A program made the position numbers and the translations under genes. The notes below the pieces were generated by a model. That model worked only from the letters and a program-made list of their open reading frames with translations. It was not told the origin of the DNA and did no database searches. Below are positions 1 through 10,778 of a stretch of DNA of 64,000 nt, piece after piece. How positions within the stretch are numbered: position 1 is the first letter of the stretch; each line of letters opens with the position of its first letter. Source of the DNA: Xestospongia bergquistia (lineage: Eukaryota > Porifera > Demospongiae > Haplosclerida > Petrosiidae); NCBI GenBank assembly GCA_963965975.1, contig OZ014418.1, forward strand, positions 7,584,775 to 7,648,774. The letters are read 5' to 3'.

Positions 1-1999
1 TGACAGTAACTCGAGATACAATGAATTTGTTGCAACAAGAACTACATCAAAAGGAAGAGAGGTTAGTTGTAATGTATTTTAATAAAATATCATGTCTTCT
101 GTAGTTGTGTAGAACTTAAACGTAATATTGAAATAATACAGGAGTCTCATCAACAGGACCAACAATCTCAACAACAAGTATATAATATCATTATTACAAT
201 AGACTATTACTGTCTCTCTAGTATATTGATTTCTATACTAGTTTAAAGAGTAGCTTAAGTTGTCAGTCTTCTAATGAAATAAAGCAGATGATACAAGAAT
301 TATTAGAGGTGCTCCCTATAATTATGTGTAGTGATTAGTTGTCATTGAGTTATATATAGAGTGTTCCACAGTTAAAGACAGAGATATCTCAACAAAATAG
401 TCAACTATTAGAATTAAAAGATCAACTCAAATACAAAGATAGATTATTAGCAGAGACACAAGACAATGTAGAAGTAGAGAAATCAAAGATTACTGACTTG
501 ACTAGTCAGTTAAAGAACATTGAAATACTAGAACGTCAGCTGCACCAACAAAATGAAAAGGTATGTCATTGTCCTCCTCCTATGCTAAATGGAGTAATAC
601 TGTAGTATACATAATTATGATGTTATATTCTATAGTACAATTCATTTATCAAGAGATGTATGACATCATTGCAAGTTGAGACTTCCACTAGTTGTATTGT
701 TACTGGAGATTTTGCAGAAGATGCTGTGTTAGTGAGAGCAGAACAGTTGTCTAAGTTAGAAGTAAGTGTGGTTACCATGGTAACCTTGTATTATACTCAT
801 TGTTAGACTCAAGCAATTGCTGAGAAGCAATCTGCATTTTACTCTTTACAACGTAAATTAAAATTATGTCGTCAACAACTTGATAGTAAAGAAATGCATG
901 TCAATTTATTACAAAAGAAAGTATCAGCTCTTGAAGCCAGAGTGACTTCTGCTATTGAGAAAGAAACTGAATGGCAAAATACTTTGGATAAAGTAAGTTA
1001 AAGAAATTGTCATATGTACTAGTAAACAATGGGAATTATTATTATTTTTAAAACATTAATGCAATATTTGAGAACAGTAATAATAATGTCACTTAACAAG
1101 GACATATAACTCTAACTTCATACATGATTTAGTGACTTGGACCAATTCTCGTTTTTTTGAAAGCCCATGACTATAGTGGGCCAAAATGATAAGCAACGAA
1201 ATCACTTGAAAATGTTTATAGAGTTAGCTATATAGGTCCTTGTTAAGTAGAGTAATTGTTTATGTTCAGAAATGTTGTTAATATCTGTTATAAAGCAAAA
1301 AGATTCATTAATTTACATGTATATATAGTGTGTCTATATATATATATATATTATTTATTTATTTATTTAGGGTAAAAAGACCAGTCAATTGTTGGATAAA
1401 TTGCAAATAAAAATGACTCAACAACGTGACATTATTGCTCAATTAAAAGAAGACAGTGAGTCATTACAAAAACTAAAGGCAAGGAATATACAATTATATA
1501 ATAATAAAACAATAAAATATTATACAGGGTATTTGTACTGAGCAAGAGGATCGCATACAACAGTTAGAGAGAGAAGTACAGTCATTACAGGAGACTCGTG
1601 TGCACCTTTCACAGCAGTTAGCTGAAGCTAGACATAAAATACAAACTGTTGTTAGTCAGGATAAAGATAGAGCTGAACATTGTGAGGAACAATTGAGAAG
1701 AGTTCAAGATGAATTAGAAAGTGTGCAACAAAGAGAAAAGAAAGTGAGCAATAATTATATTTTAATAATATACTATAATATTATTTTAGATGCTGTCATT
1801 TCAAACTTCAATATATGAGGCAATGGACACGCCCCCTAAAGATGATAACGATGTTCTCTTACAAATAAAACAAGTGCAGGCATCATGTCAAAAATATAAA
1901 GAGTTATCACGTGATTTACAAGCCAGTTTGAGACAACTTGAAAATGGTTTTAGAACAAGTTATCAAGATACTATAACATTATTATGTAATGAAATATAA
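1..1999 (+). CDS. coiled-coil protein, 3' part of gene (possibly CCDC170-like)
   Basis: This is a multi-exon gene whose 5' end lies outside the window. Exons I can join in frame begin at 1, 105, 222, about 373 and 656, then continue through 809, 1371, 1528 and 1790, ending at TAA 1997-1999. The product is rich in Gln, Glu, Lys and Leu with heptad-like spacing throughout, and has no globular domain or membrane segment that I can see. The exon at 809-992 carries the stretch LDSKEMHVNLLQKKVSALE, which reminds me of CCDC170, a microtubule/Golgi-associated coiled-coil protein; this is a weak, memory-based match. One intron (1479-1527) is GC-AG, and a perfect X-box-like palindrome sits in the intron at 770-785, which would suit a cilium-linked gene. 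The stop is only 41 bp before the MED16 start. Being a coding coiled-coil gene is well supported; the family is not. Confidence 0.7.
1091..1248. repeat. small inverted-repeat element in an intron (MITE-like)
   Basis: The intron at about 993-1370 contains two imperfect inverted arms of about 28 bp. The left arm begins ACTTAACAAGGAC and the right arm ends GTCCTTGTTAAGT. They enclose about 100 bp of non-coding AT-rich DNA. The intron is several times longer than its neighbours, so a non-autonomous insertion is plausible. I could not define a target-site duplication. Confidence 0.5.
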
Positions 2000-2040
2000 A
2001 CAGGATGTACAAGTTAATTTTAATAATTGACTAGTAAAAA

Positions 2041-5000
2041 ATGGAGGAGTTGTATCAATCTATTATTCCTGGTGCTAGTATAATACACAGTATAGATTGG
2101 TCTTGTCTTAACTTGATAGCTGTAAGTGTCTCAGTAAATAAAAAAGGTTATGTTGGAGAAGGACTTGGAAGGTGAGGATTAGATGTATATATTCATATAT
2201 ATACTTTATTTATATACATATTATAGTTCAAAAACACATCAACTATTAGTATTTGAAGCTAACAGACCTTGGCAATATCACTGGTAAGTATTATATATAC
2301 AGGCATTATGTACATTAAAGTGGGTGTGGTCTCAAACTACTAGTTGACACTTGTTGACTTGACAATCCACTATCTCCTGAAGTTTCAACAACTGGTTTAT
2401 CTCTTTCTCTTTGTTCGTATTCTTGTTGAGTTGTTAATGGTTGATAGGTATTATCTTGTTCTTGTTGAGGTAGACTGTCATCACTTGAAATATTTCGAGT
2501 CTCCATCAATGGAGGATGCAATGCATCAATAACTTGAGGATTACTTTGTGCATGGAATGACAATGGGGAAACTCCTAATAATTATAGTAGTCAATGTTTA
2601 TTTAATGATGTCATAATAACTCACTTTGCGTATGAATAACATGGACAGAATTAGAACGTGGCCTTGTAATGGGCGGAGTCAGAGAAACACGATACCTTAA
2701 AGAATTAGTTCGTTGTAATGGGCCTAGATATATTTATGATAATATTACATTTTTAATATAAGTTATATACCTGGCTCTACGTTCTCATAATGATCATCAT
2801 CCTCATCTTCATCTACTAAATTAGTGAATAATTATTATAGGATCATTGGATTATTTACTCACATATTGAAGGCATACTACTACTAGCTAGTTCACTGTTA
2901 GGAAGATTAGGAAGAACCTTTTGAGATTTAGAATGATGAAGTTGACGAACTTTTGTTCCTTTTTTTGAATGATGTCCAATTTTAAATTTTCTTCCAACTT
3001 TTTGGAACACTGTAAAATATATCATACAATAAAAATATAATATATTGTATTAACCTGTGGTATGCTGTTTAGTGGTGTCTTCATCTGATGATAAATCATC
3101 ATTTTGATCTGCATATATGAGGTGTGTTGTACTCTGTTTTGATGGTGTAAAATGCCATTTTTTAGCAAGTTCAAACAGGTCTTGTTTGAGTATCTGGAGA
3201 TGTTCATCTAGTGGTGATAAAGAGTCATCGATCCATTCCTCACCAGGTTGTAGACTTTGATGTATTAGTGTTAATTCTTCCTGCATCATCTCTTGATGTT
3301 TAAGAATGATAGAAAAATGATGTTTTAGTTTACGATTTTCTTTTAAATGACTTGACTCCTTTTTCTGTTTTAGAAATTCTTTAATCTTTTTAGTAACGGG
3401 TTTGACCAAATCCTGTCGATCTAAACGTTTTACAATATCAATTAAGGCCCATGGTTCTTCATGTGTGAGGATTCCTTTCTCTTGCAAATGATGTAGTGTA
3501 CCAACTTTGCTGTCACATTTATTAGTCCCTACAAATTCTTCTTGATAATAATAAGCTAAGTTTTGACAGTCTTCATCTGTTAGTTTTTTGCTTACAAAGA
3601 TAATAACTTCTCTGTATCCAAACTCCATTATGTTGAGAGTAACTGTTGTTTTTTGTTATAACTTGTAATTCAATAGTTATAAATATCATTAATGTAACCA
3701 GGAAATGTGAAAACTGTCTATGTATTTTGTTATAGATTGATGTCATAAATTTTTATTTTGTGGTGGGTATGATGTCATTATGATTTCATTTTTATCATAG
3801 TGTATATGGTGACAGTAAAGCTATAACTCGTGAAGTCAAGTGGTCACTTAATGGTCGTCGATTATTGTCAATTGAACAAGATAATATAGCTCGAGTTTGG
3901 AGAATGAAAGTAATTTGCATTTATTGTTAATAATATGATTTATTTGTTATATAGGAAGATTGTATTAACACATGGACCAGGAGTCATCGTGTTGAACTTA
4001 ATAACAAGTTATTACATGCTGGATGGGTTGAGTATAAACCTCTAGTATGTGATCTACTAACAATGAATTATTTATTAATGGCCTATAATTCTGTGAATTA
4101 AATTGACTTTGTCTTCGTTTAGCCTAATGTTAATTGCACAAAGAAGGCATGGCCAGAACTGTTAGAATATCATTGTTACAGCTCAATACTTCATGCATTA
4201 GTTCCAGAAGCTGCTATATTTGTATATAGTAATGGAAAAGTGAGCCCCTTTAATCATTGTGTCTTAATTGATTTATTAAATAGGTCCAGTTGGTATCTTT
4301 TAATGATTCAGAACCAGTTCAGAATGAGTTACAACTTGAAGTTGATGGTAATCTATGTGCTGCAGGAACATTAGTGTCATCAGGTCTATATTATATATAT
4401 ATAAAGTCTTCTTTATAATATAATATTTTAGATGGTACATTGCTGTGTGTTGTAGTGTGTAGTGATGGTCTTGTTAAATTATTTGTATTAAGTGTTCAAG
4501 CAAGTCTTGAGTCTAGATTTAATTTGAAGGCATCATTGGCTACTAGTTTTCATCCAACAGGAGGTGGAGGAGGTAATTAACAAATGTCTATATATTTTAT
4601 AATAATGGGATATTGTAGGACAATTGACTGATCTTGTTATGCATCCTGATACAGGGGGCTGTCTCTTACATATCTGTTATGATAGTAAGGGGTGTGGTTT
4701 CATTGTACATTAATAATTTGTTACTAATAGATACTAATATGTTACAGTGGTCATTACGAGATACAGAAGGTTCTTATTTGGTAAATAATAATAATTTATA
4801 TTCATTATTCATCAAAGTATTTTAGGCTAAACGAGAGAGTCTAGAAATAATGCCTCAACCAGTTACTTGTATTGATTGTACAACATTATGTTTGAAGGGG
4901 TGTGGTCCGTCTCCAGCAAGTCTTGCAACCACACCTGCTGCAGGGAGTGAATTTATATTGGATGTCCCAGGAGAAAATCGTGATAAACGATGGCCAGTGG

Positions 5001-6993
5001 AATTAATGGTCATGGTCCATCAAGATAATACTACAACTATTTTAAATAGGTTTGTCATCTAGATTTTATAAATAACTCAATATTATATTAATTTGTTGTA
5101 GAAGTTCTTATCAAAAGTTGTATCATGGTAAACTTGATGGAGAACCATCTAATGAACCTGGTATAGACATATCTACATATCATGTGACAATCATGTGATC
5201 TCTTATAGCTTCAAAACGATCTCGTGTTGAACTGGAAAGAGGCTCAACTTGTTTATCTCTTTGTTTATCACCTAATGGCTGTTGTGTAGCATTTACATGT
5301 GCTGGTACAATATCAGTGTACTCTTTATGCCCATTTGTATTAGGAGAGAAAGGTAAGTTAATAATTTTAAAGTAATTAATTACCCAATGATAACAGGATT
5401 TTCCCCTCCTGATATAAGTCGTTGGAGTGTATTATTAGCAATGGCTGCTGTTAGACATCATTCAGTATGGGACATAGCTGTTATGTGTAGTAGAGTTGCC
5501 TTTAAACAAGAAGGTATATAATATATCATGTGATGTCATCATGTTGCCATAGATCCAGGACAAGTTATGAAAGTATTAGAACAATGGTCTGAAGATTTTA
5601 TGAATAATTCTGACAGCTGGTTAGAGCTACTCCTTCCTGTTTATCATTATATTTGCTATACATTACATTGGTTAGTTATTTGTTTACTGAACTGTGCAAT
5701 TATGATGTCATTATAGTTGTCACGATAAAGGGTTACCTCTTTCTCTTGATCAACGAGATATTTTAAGACTTCATGCAACATTTTCTTTGTTGTTGTTATC
5801 TTTACCAAGTACTTGTGATCAGGAAATGTCTCCTGCACAATCTTTGAAAGGTATTGATAAATAAATCTATTAACTATGATAATATTCTTTCTAGATACTA
5901 GTGAATCACCTGAAGATAATATAGATAATATTACTAGATCATTACAACAAAAAGATTTTGTGATTACTAAAGGTAAATGAGTTAGTATTAGATTTTTTGT
6001 CATATATAAAGCAGATGTTGCTGGACAACTTCATGGCCATGCTCATTGGATACTTGAATTAGCAATCAAAATTGCCTCAAGAATAGCAGCTTTAACTATT
6101 GAAAGAGTAAGAACTTCATATTATTAATTATAATTAATACAAGTAATAATTAGATTCCTGATATATTAAGTCTGAAAATACTACGTCAAAGTTTAATGTT
6201 AATATATATTTGGAATAAATGTCTCTCTTCTCCAGTATTGGCAGTTAATGGTTAGTATAAATGTTGTTATAATTATTGTTAATATTATTTGTAGATGCTG
6301 CAATCAGTTTGTTATTTAAAGTAATAACTCATTCTGTTAACAGTCCATTAGCTGGGCTTGATGAGTCACTTAAGTCTGGTAAATACAAGTACATTAACTA
6401 TGACATCATTATGACATCATTTTAGATGTATCAAAGAATATACCTTATGATGACAGCTCTCTAACTTTAACATTAACTAAGGCAGCTAATCTTCAAGGTA
6501 TTGTAAGATGTATTGTATCCATTAATGATTTTTTAAACATAGGATTCCTACATGGATTATCTAAAACTGGAGAACTACCTGAAATATTTTATCGTGATCA
6601 CTGTCCACGACTACGTCCTCACATTCAACATCATTATCCCACTACAGACCCATATTCTCCTCTGGGATTAGTGATTCCACGAGGACTAGCCCCACCTTGG
6701 AAGGACGTATTTGTTGAAGGTCAACTTGATGTTATTCATGGAGGATTATTGTCAAAGGCAGTTGTTCAAGATGCCAGATTAAGACAATGTAGCAGGTATA
6801 ATTCTCTCTTAACTAATGCTTTATTAAATATTATTACAGTTGTCGATGCTGGACTGTAGCATCAAGTGATATTTCAGATGACACATCTAGTGATATATCA
6901 TCTCATCCTGTACAACAATGGCGTCATTGTTGGTCTCATCATTGCGTATGTGGATCATCCTGGTTAACACAACAATTTAAACATTATTCCTAA
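2041..6993 (+). CDS. MED16: Mediator complex subunit 16
   Basis: MED16 is a tail subunit of the Mediator complex, which links transcription activators to RNA polymerase II in the nucleus. The gene has about 20 short exons. It starts at ATG 2041 (MEELYQSI, then SIDWSCLNLIAVSVS, matching the AWSCRNLIAF region of animal MED16). Further WD-type motifs follow, such as REVKWSLNGRRLLSIEQDNIA and SLCLSPNGCCVAFTCAG. The C-terminal end is the most diagnostic: QWRHCWSHHCVCGSSW corresponds to the QWEQRWIKNCLCGGLW terminus of vertebrate MED16, and an upstream RGLAPPWKDVFVEGQLD block matches the PSLDWLPASDGLV segment in position. Intron 2 (2284-3800, 1,517 bp) is far longer than the others and carries a complete antisense gene. 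The stop at 6991-6993 lies inside the convergent RCCD1 coding region. The exact joins of the middle exons were not all checked. Confidence 0.88.
2315..3628 (-). CDS. death-effector-domain (DED) protein nested in MED16 intron 2
   Basis: Five exons, read on the minus strand (3628-3055, 3009-2863, 2815-2771, 2723-2625, 2574-2315), join with GT-AG borders into 1,125 nt, an exact 374-codon frame plus stop. Residues 1 to about 80 form a DED: YREVIIFVSKKLTDEDCQNL opens helix 1-2, and KRLDRQDLV carries the D-RxDL charge-triad motif typical of this death-fold family (FADD, caspase-8, DEDD). The rest is a charged helical linker (about 90-160) and a Ser/Gln/Pro-rich acidic tail without a caspase or other catalytic domain, so it looks like an adaptor or regulator of apoptosis or innate immune signalling. 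The whole gene sits antisense between MED16 exons 2 and 3. The domain call is strong; partners and role are inference. Confidence 0.85.
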
Positions 6994-8032
6994 CAATGAA
7001 ACTGTTCCATCCATAGCATAAAATATTATTAACATTACTACTTATTATTTGAGGAGAATAAATACAGTCTGACAGAACAGTTCCTGATTGTTTGTATTTG
7101 TTCCATCCCCACATATAGCAGTGGCCATCATTTGTAACACCAGATGAATGACGAGTACCACAACTTATAGTTTTAAATAATACATTATCTCCTATTCCCT
7201 CTATCAAATTAGGAATAGGTACTATAATGTCATTAGGAGTATGGCCTAGTTGGCCATCTTTGTTCCATCCCCAAGAGTAAATATCACCAAATTGACTTAA
7301 TGCCAATGAGTGCCAATATCCTGATGATATGTGTGTGATATTTATACCAGCTAATGCTTCAATTAAACAGGGATGATCTCGTGGTAATAAATCTCCTGTA
7401 CCCAATTGACCATGTGTTCCTAGGCCATATGAATAAAGCATTTGTGTGTCTGTTAATAAGACAGCATGATCACTACCAACAGATACAGATTTTATTTTTC
7501 CTTTCATTGGTATTGCAGGATAAAGTGGCTGAATATTGAAGTCACTTTGAAAGAGATGACCTTCACTTGCAAGACAATAACATTGATTATTAGAAAACTT
7601 CCAGTAGTCACTTACAGTAGATTGTACAACAATATATTCTCCATTAGTTTGTGATATTATATGATGACCTAATGTTGTAGATACTGCAAGATTACCATTA
7701 GGTAGTTCCCATACTTTATTTATCATCTCATTAGGAGTTGTACAGTAAGTCTCTGTTATCATTTTCAGACGTAATAGCCATTTACTACTTGTATAACTAC
7801 CTGTATAATATTTGCATGTGATGTACAAGTAGATGGCATCCCATGCTGAACTCATGATGATCTTATTAGGAAGTGAGGGGAGAATTAAAATTGTTTGAGC
7901 GTTTTCACTGCACAAGCAAGGTTGTACATCTTCTTTTATTTCAATCTTATTCCCATCATTCCACAATTCCTTCAGGAGAGAGAGAGAAAATTGTCCAAAT
8001 GCATTAAATCCATATCCTTGCAATACAGCCAT
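6977..8032 (-). CDS. RCCD1: RCC1 domain-containing protein 1
   Basis: This is a single-exon gene of 351 codons with ATG at 8032-8030. It has RCC1-type beta-propeller repeats: YSYGLGTHGQLGTGD, then SSGYWHSLALSQFGDIYSWG, WNKDGQLG, CGTRHSSGVTNDGHCYMWG and the terminal CYGWNSFIV. The N-terminal GYGFNAFGQ block and the order of repeats match animal RCCD1, which partners the JmjC protein KDM8/JMJD5 in chromatin and mitotic regulation. The length is close to the human protein. The middle (about 60-170) is poorly conserved, as usual for this protein. The last 17 coding bases overlap the 3' end of MED16 on the other strand. It starts 223 bp from the GRHPR-like gene in a divergent pair. Lack of introns contrasts with its neighbours. 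Confidence 0.88.
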   Translation of the reverse strand: MAVLQGYGFNAFGQFSLSLLKELWNDGNKIEIKEDVQPCLCSENAQTILILPSLPNKIIMSSAWDAIYLYITCKYYTGSYTSSKWLLRLKMITETYCTTPNEMINKVWELPNGNLAVSTTLGHHIISQTNGEYIVVQSTVSDYWKFSNNQCYCLASEGHLFQSDFNIQPLYPAIPMKGKIKSVSVGSDHAVLLTDTQMLYSYGLGTHGQLGTGDLLPRDHPCLIEALAGINITHISSGYWHSLALSQFGDIYSWGWNKDGQLGHTPNDIIVPIPNLIEGIGDNVLFKTISCGTRHSSGVTNDGHCYMWGWNKYKQSGTVLSDCIYSPQIISSNVNNILCYGWNSFIVRNNV

Positions 8033-8255
8033 TACTATAATATACGAAGTGGGTGTGGCTTTAATTTAATTAACTTGCCCTGTATGTATTTAGCAGTTGT
8101 TAGATACTAATTATAATAGGGTACGTATATATTTATTGTTTAGTCTAAAACTATCTCCATATATTACAGTTTTAAAGTAAAATGTATGATAATTTCCGGA
8201 TATTCTAGTATACTGTAAATGCATCGTGTTACAAACGAGCTCCTCCCCCTTAAAT
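8033..8255. promoter_or_regulatory. shared divergent promoter region, RCCD1 / GRHPR-like
   Basis: The 223 bp between the two start codons must hold both promoters and 5' leaders. It contains a GGGTGTGGC word (CACCC-box type) just upstream of the RCCD1 start, at about 8050-8060. I see no clear TATA box whose position could be fixed. Start sites are unknown. Confidence 0.5.
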
Positions 8256-9278
8256 ATGAGGTTTCTGTATCAAATTGCAAGAAGAGGTTTGTGGGCTGTA
8301 CAGAGATTTCAACCAATGGCTACTAGCATTACAGATAAACCTTATGTGTATCTACCTCATACTCTACCTTCAGAATTACAAGCTCTAGTAGAAAGTTATT
8401 TTCATATAGTAGGAGATAGCAACCTCAAACAAAATCAGGATAAGATATCTGCCATTTTTGTTCATGTTAAACCAAAAATATCTGAAGAAATAATATGTTC
8501 TTTTCCAGCTTTAAAAGTCATAGGCAATTGTGCTGTGGGTTACGATAACATTGACATCAAAGCATGTCAAAAACATGGTCTACGTATTGGATATACACCT
8601 GGCGTCTTAAATGATAGTACAGCTGATATGGGATTAGCATTGTTACTAGCAGTAGCTAGAAGAGTTGTCGAAGGGAATGAACGTACAAAGAATCCAGCCA
8701 TCACTGCAATTGATAGTAATTGGTATGGTTATCAAGTGAGTCACATGACTGCTGGAATTATAGGAATGGGAAGGATAGGGTTTGAGGTCGCCAAACGTAT
8801 TCATGGCTTTGACATGAAGCTCCTCTATCACAATCGTACTCAAAGAACACGTGATGTTGAGGTCCAAGTACAAGCTACATATGTGCCAAACCTGTATGAC
8901 CTATTAGGTCAGTCAGATTATGTCATTCTGGTTGCCCCGGCAACCAAAGAGACCTACCATATGATGGGTAAAGAAGAGTTTGCTGCCATGAAGAAGACAG
9001 GCATTTTTATAAATATTTCACGAGGTAGTCTTGTTAATCAAGATGCATTAGTTGATGCTCTTAAACATGACATGATAAGAGGAGCAGGATTAGATGTGAC
9101 AGATCCAGAACCATTACCACATGATCATCCATTATTAAAATTTCCAAATGTTATTATTACTCCACATACAGGTAGTGCTACTATGTATACTCGAAGGAAA
9201 ATGGTTCAGCTTACAATTGACAATATAATAGCTGGTTTAAGAGGTGATGAAATGCCCTCTGAACTTAAGATCAATTAA
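8256..9278 (+). CDS. GRHPR: glyoxylate/hydroxypyruvate reductase (D-2-hydroxyacid dehydrogenase)
   Basis: This is an intronless gene of 340 codons. The enzyme family reduces glyoxylate and hydroxypyruvate with NAD(P)H. The Rossmann nucleotide-binding motif GIIGMGRIG is present, followed by an Arg-containing segment (NRTQRTRD) suited to NADPH. Catalytic landmarks are ISRGSLVNQ and LDVTDPEPLP, and the PHTGSAT segment supplies the active-site His. The C terminus (GLRGDEMPSELKIN) is nearly the vertebrate GRHPR ending (RGEPMPSELKL). I chose ATG 8256; the open frame extends to 8226 only by using GTG. The N terminus MRFLYQIARRGLWAVQRF is basic, lacks acidic residues and looks like a mitochondrial presequence, so import is plausible. 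The TAA stop overlaps the convergent GDPGP1 stop. Which member of the GRHPR-like family this is remains open. Confidence 0.87.
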   Translation: MRFLYQIARRGLWAVQRFQPMATSITDKPYVYLPHTLPSELQALVESYFHIVGDSNLKQNQDKISAIFVHVKPKISEEIICSFPALKVIGNCAVGYDNIDIKACQKHGLRIGYTPGVLNDSTADMGLALLLAVARRVVEGNERTKNPAITAIDSNWYGYQVSHMTAGIIGMGRIGFEVAKRIHGFDMKLLYHNRTQRTRDVEVQVQATYVPNLYDLLGQSDYVILVAPATKETYHMMGKEEFAAMKKTGIFINISRGSLVNQDALVDALKHDMIRGAGLDVTDPEPLPHDHPLLKFPNVIITPHTGSATMYTRRKMVQLTIDNIIAGLRGDEMPSELKIN

Positions 9279-10753
9279 AGTTTTTGTGACAATGTTAATT
9301 TTAGAGACTCGTAGTCTTCATGAGACAGGCATTGGTCTTTGAATTCTAAGAGTATTTCTTCCTCTGTAATTGTTGGATATCTAGTTTCATCTATAAAGAT
9401 ATTATATGTATGTTAGTTATTAAAGATTATAATAACCTATTATTGGCAAAAATCCACCAATTTCACTAGCAGCTACAAAGAAAGGAGGTATACCACGTCC
9501 AGTGTCATAAAATGCCTTCACTCCTAACATATGAAAAATAAAAGTCAAGTGTGGTTTTCAAGTAGACCTCACCTACTGCTGGTTTTCGTGGGAACAAAAA
9601 TACAGTTACTAAGTTATTGGTACCAGAAAAAGAGGGTCTTTTTAATGCAAATAAATTATGAGGTATATTTTGTTCAATCAGCACTTTAATAACACAATAG
9701 ACTTGTCTATAATTGAATACTATATATATATTATACATATATTGTATATGTCACCTTGCTGTCTGTAATGGGTGTCCTGTCATTTGGAAACCAAAACCAA
9801 ACAGAGGATGACCTTCTACCTCATAACATCCTGCACCTTGAGGTACTAATAGACGACCAGTCTATGATAACAATAGATAGTATTGTTATAATAATTAATC
9901 TAGTTAGTTTACCACTTGAGTTACTAATAAAGGATAATCCAATGTAAGGAAATGATAATGAAGATGATTAATTGAGGCATATGCCAATAGACTGTTTGCC
10001 AGCAAACATAACTGTCTATATATTATTATATGTAGCCACATATTATAACAATGTTATATTTACTTGTGTTGATTCATAGCTAGTAATTCCAAACAGATGG
10101 TTAATGTCTCCTCAGTAATTATCTTTTGAAAGAGAGTGTTATTTATTTTGATAAAGTGTAATATATATTTTACTTGTGGTAGACATTGTGTTGGATAAGG
10201 AACTAGTAGAAAATGAGCATATTCTATTGGACTAACATTAACTATAACAGTATGTTCTTCAACACACTAAACAATGTGAGAATTATAATTTATAACAATA
10301 TATTACTAACTTTTCCATTGAGTCTTTCAATTTTAAATAATATCTAGAAAAATCTAGATAACAATTTGATGACATTTATTATATTACTACCTCTTTTGGT
10401 GATACTTTGTTGAAATTAAATCTCTCTTCAGAGAATGGTTCTATTAGACTTGTCATTTCAAGTGGTGCTCTACGATGAGTAAATCTTTTCCTATTATTCT
10501 AGGAGACTATCAAAACATATTGTATTGCACTTACTTGTACAATAAATCCATATTTTCCTTGTATAGTTCTATTAGTGATATGATCTAATGTGTATCTCAT
10601 TATACCATTTGTCATTGCATTGTCCCATAACTTATATATCCACTTGTCAAACTAAAGCAAAAATAATTAAATAACAACAATTAATTAACCTACATCTTTT
10701 ATTTCATCAATAGCTTCTGAAGAATAGTGGAAAATTGGAGGAGAGTCAGACAT
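9275..10753 (-). CDS. GDPGP1: GDP-D-glucose phosphorylase
   Basis: This multi-exon gene starts at ATG 10753-10751 (MSDSPPIFHY) and ends at TAA 9277-9275. GDPGP1 (C15orf58; plant VTC2 relatives) phosphorolyses GDP-D-glucose to glucose-1-phosphate and GDP in the cytosol, probably removing mis-charged GDP-sugar. Matches to the animal protein include FNFNKVSPKEILFKIERL, VIVNVSPIEYAHFLLVPYP and SINHLHYH. The last of these is the HIT-type histidine motif that supplies the nucleotidyl-transfer His. Further matches are GRLLVPQGAGCYEVEGHP, the NIPHNLFALKRPSF block and a C-terminal TITEEEILLEFKDQCL. It is head-to-head with TRMT5 (25 bp between start codons) and tail-to-tail with the GRHPR-like gene (stops share bases). 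Exons are short, with introns of about 45-60 bp. Confidence 0.87.
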
Positions 10754-10778
10754 ATTGTTACACTAACCACACCCAGTA
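10754..10778. promoter_or_regulatory. 25-bp divergent interval between GDPGP1 and TRMT5 start codons
   Basis: Only 25 bp separate the two ATG codons. It contains CCACACCC (10767-10774), a CACCC/KLF-type box that recurs through the window. Transcription of each gene must begin inside the other gene's transcribed region, or the 5' leaders are almost absent, unless TRMT5 uses the in-frame downstream ATG (MTSLDVIF, ten codons on). Confidence 0.5.

Noticed and set aside
8226-8255. Upstream extension of the GRHPR-like frame to 8226
   Set aside because: It begins with GTG; a nuclear animal gene should start at ATG 8256, which also gives a good mitochondrial-type presequence.
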